Below are positions 58,732-64,000 of a DNA stretch of 64,000 nucleotides, piece after piece (the stretch's first letter is position 1; the number at the start of each line of letters is the position of its first letter). Source of the stretch: Lingula anatina (lineage: Eukaryota > Brachiopoda > Lingulata > Lingulida > Lingulidae). The notes beneath the pieces are model-generated. The model made no database searches and was not told the origin of the DNA. It saw only the letters and a program-made list of their open reading frames with translations. Where the stretch lies: assembly GCF_001039355.2 (NCBI RefSeq), contig NW_019775857.1, positions 734,189-798,188 of the forward strand. The letters run 5' to 3'. A program made the position numbers and the translations under genes.

Positions 58732-61700
58732 ATACAGTTCAGCAGGGAATGCATATTGAAAATGAAAAAATTTTCTTAGTGAGGAGATTTGGTATATCTG
58801 TTATTATTGACTGAAAAATATTGTTGCTGATGCTTTTATCATACTACGTAAATATCAGTTTTCTTCTTTAATAATCTGTACATGTATAAGTTATTGCATG
58901 TTTTTTGCTTTTTAGGAACAGAAATATTTCCTGTACCAAACTGTTTTTCCTTATTTGTCGGATATGCTGATAAAAGCAGTGCATGAAAGTGGTTCTTATT
59001 TAAGAATAGTACTTAAAATTGTACTTTTATAAAACAACAAACCAGTAAATTAAGTAATGATTGGAAAAGACTAGCACTAGAAAACATACAATTAATAATT
59101 TGGTTGATAGAATCATGACTCTTGAACTGTGAGTTAAGAAAGTCATTGTAATGAAGATATGAACTTTGCCATTTGATTTGTATAAAATTTGTAAAAGAGA
59201 AGTATTGGGTGGTAAAATGTGTGGTAGGTCAAATGTATTGATCCAGACCAGCCTTAGACAAATTCTTGTCTGCTTGAAGTGCATGGCCTTTTTCTGATAC
59301 AAAAACTTAATATGTAATTGTATCCTTAAGGAGCAAGAGGTATTTGAAAGGTCAAATGAGACACATTAAAAAAGATGACACACATGCTAGAATCTTTAAT
59401 TGGCAAGTTGAAAATGCTCCATGTACCAATTGTACTGATAGTTGAATTACAGGCTTATGGTTTCTTGGCCTTTTGATAAACAGTACATTTAGGTGGGGAT
59501 ATTCCTGTAGCAATCAGTTTGAGAAGGAAATTGCATTGTTTCCTAGGGGCTTACTGGTAGTTTTATTAATTGAAGCAAATGCCAATGTGTGCAAATTGCA
59601 GAGCTGTTGACAGAACTGTGACAAGAGATATGAAATATGACAATATCAAGATCCTAGATCAGGCACAAAAACAATGCAGGTACAGATTCCATATCTGTTT
59701 GGATTTAACTGCATTAAATTTGAGTTTCTTTAAATGCATGTTTATATTAGTATTGTGTTGCCATAGGGATTTTTCCAAGAACTGATCTGTTAACCAGACG
59801 AGTGAAGTGGTTTGGATTTTGTTAATATTAATTAGACTCTCTCACATGGGAAGTGAGTGGACAGTAGATGCAATGACTTGAACCACAATATCATGTTGCT
59901 GTTTGTGTAATATGAAGACAAAAAAGAGGGGTGTCATTCCACATTTGAGTCATATACATGTACAAGTGATTTTGCCGTGTGTAATATTTCCAAAGTAGTT
60001 TATGTCACTTTTTAATTAATATTGATTTCTTTCCATATTTGAGGGTTTTATAGTTCAAATAACAAAAATGATGGGGCAACTCAAAATTATGCAAATATTA
60101 CACAAAATATGTGCATCAATGATGTGACTCATATTTGGTAAAATGACCAGTTGTCAGTTCCTTTTTCAGACTCCTTGTATTCATCTACTTTCTTTCATTC
60201 AATTGGTTTTCATTTATTGATACTTGAACACCTGTTATAAGAGTATATCTGTTATAAAATTGAGTTTCAGTGTCCCCTGATTGATTTTGAAATTGCAACT
60301 ATACTATTTCACTTTTAAAATATATTTATTCCTTGAATTATAAACAAACTAGTTAATTACATACATGTTTATATAAATATCTTCATTGCTTGTTATATAT
60401 AGTTTCCTTGTACAAAAAACTACATTTTGTTTGCTAATGTTTTAGGAAATATTTTCTTTATTTACTTTCAGAAAAATAGTCCTACATTAAAAAGAGATAT
60501 AACAGCTGATGAGGCCAATCATGAATCCTCTCTGCCCCATGCAGTATTTATATATTGAAACCAGTTATACACACAGGCATATGGGAGCTGCAAAATAGTT
60601 AAGGAAATGTGAAAGGCTCACAGAACCACAGGGATCAAGATATTGTCGGCAATCTGTAAAGGCTTTCTGCATTTGAAAGATGCACAGCATGGTACATAGG
60701 GTATTTCCATACTGCTGTCAGATAAAATTTACCTTTCAGACATATCATTTTATTTTGCAATTTTTTATTGAAAGCAGTGAGTGTTTATCAAATCATTTTG
60801 CTGTTTTCAACTCGCTAAAGTTATTTGGTGCAGAAATACCAGGAACATCATTCACAGGACAGTTTTGATCAAATATTGTCATATCCTTCTTTGGAGAAAA
60901 ACTACTATCATAAAGGTAAATCTTATTCTTTTGGACACCAGAAACATGATTTGTAAAGTAAATTTATCTGAAATCAAATGGCTATTGTCGGAAGTAATCT
61001 TTATTTAAAAAAGCTTGGTGGAGGTGCTAAAAACAAGTACTGTGAAATAGTTTTAGAAAAAATATTTGGAATAAAGGCTTTGAAAATTGAAAATGTTTTT
61101 CCCTTTTGTTCATTTACAGTTGGACGGATAATAGTATGTGCAGATTTTTAGTAAATCTTTTGTTTCCTTTTAAAAGTACAAATTTGTTACAGAAACAGAT
61201 TTAAGGTTGATCATCAAATGCTGATGATACAAATGTGAAAAAAACTGTTGGAGAATGATATGCCCTACAAATGACAACGTATCAAAGTCTAGTCACAAAA
61301 ACGGTCAGTAGCACGTGCGACCTCTTCTGGCTGTCACCAGGCCTTTCAGGAGACATGGCATTCCTTCTGACAGGTTTATCACAATGTTAAGTCGGGGGTA
61401 GCAGTCCAAGCATCGGCCAGAGCTTGTCGGTGTTAGTTCAGATTTGTCTGCAGCTCCAGTAGAAGGCTGATTAAGCAAGTATTTAATACAGTTAAATGGT
61501 CGCTGATGAGAGGCTTGCTGCTGGTGCGCAAGAACATACATAGTCTCATATAAATAAAGTGATTTGATTAAGCCGATATTCAATCTGCGCCATTCAGAAC
61601 TTCCTTGTAGTTTTTAAGCGAAACAAATATGCGGTTTGGTAGACATACAGGTAGGGTGATCAGGCACTGAAGCGTCGGCGACCACATGGATATATCAAGA

Positions 61701-63600
61701 AGTTGTTACAACTTCTTAGATATATAAAGCTATTCAGAATATAACAAAAGTCGTACCATTCAAATAGGGTGACGCAGAACATTAATTCATATGACATACA
61801 GGGTATAAATCCTCCTCCCCCTCCTCTCTCTCTCGCGCGCGTGGCATTTAAAATACCAGACAATTAGAAAGGTTCTATGTGAATGCTTGGTACGAATGAT
61901 GGTTTAAATGTTTGGGATAATTTGGGATGGAGGAGGCATAAAACCATTCAAACCATAGATCTAAGTTTTTTTAAAATCAATGCATCAATTCACATTGGAA
62001 TGTAAGGTAAAGATAAAATAAGTTGGTGCTGTGTCTGTTTTATTCAAGCTGTTTAAAAGTAAATTTCACAATGCAAATTTTGATATGTAAACTTAACAAG
62101 TTACTTGTGCCCCGAACTGGAATTGGTTTCATTTAGAAATCATACCTAACATAGCGTTAAATAAGTGAGTTACGTATTCAATAATGTTATGTAAAACTTG
62201 CTACTGATATTGATGGGTAATGTAAACTATGCCTATATACGTGTAAAGTTACATTAAGACAAGAAAAGGTGCTGCTACTCTTGTTCTCTCTTACTTCTTG
62301 ACGCACATGTACGCGTCTCTTATCAATAACAGTTTGCCTGATTGCTTTTAAGACTTGACCAGCTAACATGAATTGAACGCTGTCTTGTTACTATGCAGTA
62401 TACATCTGAATAATTTACACCATTACAGACATAAAAACTAGGCTAACTGACAAATGATAACATTTGTAGTCTATTTTGTATTTAAACTACGCTTTCCTCT
62501 CAAATGACATTGTTTCTGCCACTGTTCACACCCACGGCTTTCATTGCCTTTCACTAAAACGATTCAGTGTATAATTTGGAAACTTCATTTCCCTCTTTTA
62601 TATAGGCCTACCGCTTTAATGAATTACTTGCCTGAATGTGGAAAAAGTTCCTTATAATGACTATTTCTACCAAACTATTTAATGAAATCAGTTATTTGAC
62701 ACCAAAGGGTGTAATAATACTAATAATACTCCGTATGTGCACCGGTGAAGTCAGGTTATCAAGAAATGGGTGGGGTATATGTGTTACATATATATGTACC
62801 TACCTTTATAGTTATTTGTCAGTCAAATAAATTTTCGAAATGCAGCCCTGCAGCGAACAATTTTGAACTGATAATAAGAGAAAGTCTATTAATATTAAAC
62901 TTTCAAACAACCAAGTAACGCAAAACAGATATCCATAATGTGGAAAGTATTGGGCCTGAGTAAGTTATTACAGCTGTAAAGACAGATGAAGCTTTTCATT
63001 TATTTTCATGTCATGTCGAGTTTTTTGCTTGCGTCAGTACTACAGAGGTATGGAAAGAAATCTTAGTGCATTCACAGTCTGCGGAAATCCCTAAGCCGTA
63101 ATTTGTAGTTTGATTGATTACAAAACAGAAGTATCTGAAGGGATGTTTTATTTTGATGCACGTAAACTTTCGTGTTTTCCTGTTAGGGCCAGTTCGCATA
63201 AGCTCTTACGGCCGATGTCGATTCTATCCTAAGGAAAGTTTATGGTCTTTATAAAACGCATTTTTACTCGTTCCCTGTGACCCTTTTTGAAATAAATTTT
63301 GGTGAGGTGAATTAGATTACTATTCACAAGTGTGTTGCGGTAGTGTGCTAGTAGCTAAAATAAATATTCCGAAAAATCACTTTTCCATTCAATAGGTCCT
63401 TCCGTGAGGTTTTGGGGAATGCGTAGTTTTGGCAGCTCACATCTTTTATAGTTGACAAGCAAATATGTTACCATATATGGCCCGTTCCAATTTTTGGCTT
63501 CCGAAAAAAAATCGACGTTGCAACAGGAACTGATTGGAATCATCGCACTGGGACTAAAACTGCGACGCCGTAAAATGTAGAGAAAAATCTGCAGGCTCCT
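58732..63600. other. region downstream of the peroxidase gene, no recognisable gene
   Basis: The AT-rich part up to about 61.2 kb probably holds the peroxidase 3' UTR if the terminal exon at 58667 is right. Only short frames without domains are seen. Base composition becomes less AT-rich after about 61.3 kb. Confidence 0.5.
61296..61620. other. unexplained block of higher GC content
   Basis: The stretch contrasts sharply with its AT-rich left flank and has a 92-codon open frame on the minus strand (61583-61305) without any domain I recognise. It could be a repeat fragment, a noncoding transcript or a lone exon. No inverted or terminal repeats are evident. Confidence 0.3.
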
Positions 63601-63604
63601 TTTT

Positions 63605-63632
63605 ATGTACAGACACAGATGTGTCTGTACAT
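63605..63632. repeat. 28-bp near-perfect palindrome
   Basis: Arms ATGTACAGACACA and TGTGTCTGTACAT with a 2-base centre. It stands directly in front of the CGTCGC-rich tract and the 161-bp repeats, so it may mark the edge of one repeat element. Confidence 0.85.
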
Positions 63633-63648
63633 ATAGCCATCATCTGCG

Positions 63649-63676
63649 TCTGTCGTCGCCGTCGCCGTCGTCGCTG

Positions 63677-63707
<31 letters not shown>

Positions 63708-63708
63708 G
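63649..63708. repeat. CGTCGC / GTC-rich microsatellite
   Basis: Irregular GTC and GTCGCC units over 60 bp, strikingly GC-rich for this window. Confidence 0.9.
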
Positions 63709-63715
63709 CACTTTT

Positions 63716-64000
63716 ACCGATAACACGATAAGTGGAAAACCATTTTACCTTTTGACTTGAAACTTGCAGAACTGATGAATATTCAATATACGCAGGTCAA
63801 GTTCGAAAATCAGCATGATCGGGTCACTTTTAGGGAATTAATGCTTTTTTTTCACTTTTTTCAGCATATATGCAGCACCGATAACACGATAAGTGGAAAA
63901 CAATTTTACCTTTTGACTTGAATCTTACAGAACTGATGAATATTCATAATACGCAGGTCAAGTTCGAAAATCAGCATGATCGGGTCACTTTTAGGGAATT
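63716..64000 (+). repeat. 161-bp tandem repeat, continues past window
   Basis: Unit 1 begins ACCGATAACACGATAAGTGG at 63716; unit 2 begins identically at 63877 and is cut by the window end. The units differ by only a few bases. Confidence 0.92.

Overview
This is eukaryotic, AT-rich DNA with intron-split genes, GT-AG splice sites, many short inverted-repeat transposons (MITEs), a tRNA-derived SINE, a LINE remnant and long microsatellites. The gene content (PARP/macrodomain/deltex genes of invertebrate type, and a chitin-binding heme peroxidase) suggests a lophotrochozoan, most likely a bivalve mollusc. The species cannot be named from the sequence alone. Three single N bases (1170, 27266, 28642) mark unresolved assembly joins.

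Left block, about 1-18.4 kb: two divergent ADP-ribose/ubiquitin signalling genes. On the minus strand is the 5' part of a PARP10/PARP14-like gene (tandem RRMs), which runs off the left edge. On the plus strand is a complete six-exon gene encoding about 2143 residues: an N-terminal RRM, a very long low-complexity region with 612-bp coding duplications, a macrodomain, a C3HC4 RING and a deltex C-terminal (DTC) domain. The DNA between them holds a palindromic kappaB-like site, tandem IRF-type GAAANN hexamers and two CCAAT boxes; a textbook IRF repeat and a CRE lie in intron 1 of the PARP gene. The layout resembles the vertebrate PARP9-DTX3L head-to-head, interferon-responsive pair, but here the macrodomain sits in the E3 ligase itself. 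I consider this the most interesting system in the window.

Middle block, 20.0-29.3 kb: a complete ten-exon SLC49A3 (MFSD7)-like transporter on the minus strand, head-to-head (256 bp between ATGs) with the nuclear gene for mitochondrial ribosomal protein bL35m (MRPL35) on the plus strand. Exons 2-3 of MRPL35 occur twice, about 1.85 kb apart. One copy carries a SINE whose empty site is kept in the other, a LINE remnant lies between them, and N bases mark the joins, so this is either a recent tandem duplication or uncollapsed haplotypes.

Right block, 35.4-58.7 kb: one large plus-strand gene of about 21 exons for a secreted animal heme peroxidase (about 1229 residues) with a signal peptide, an N-terminal chitin-binding CBM14 domain and a 320-residue His/Arg/Pro/Gly-rich linker. 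It may cross-link chitinous matrix such as periostracum or shell organic layers (inference). Exon phases agree across the whole chain. Its first and last exons are less certain.

Intergenic stretches (18.4-20.0, 29.3-35.4, 58.7-64 kb) hold no convincing genes, but they contain MITEs, perfect palindromes and, at the right edge, a 161-bp tandem repeat preceded by a CGTCGC-rich microsatellite.
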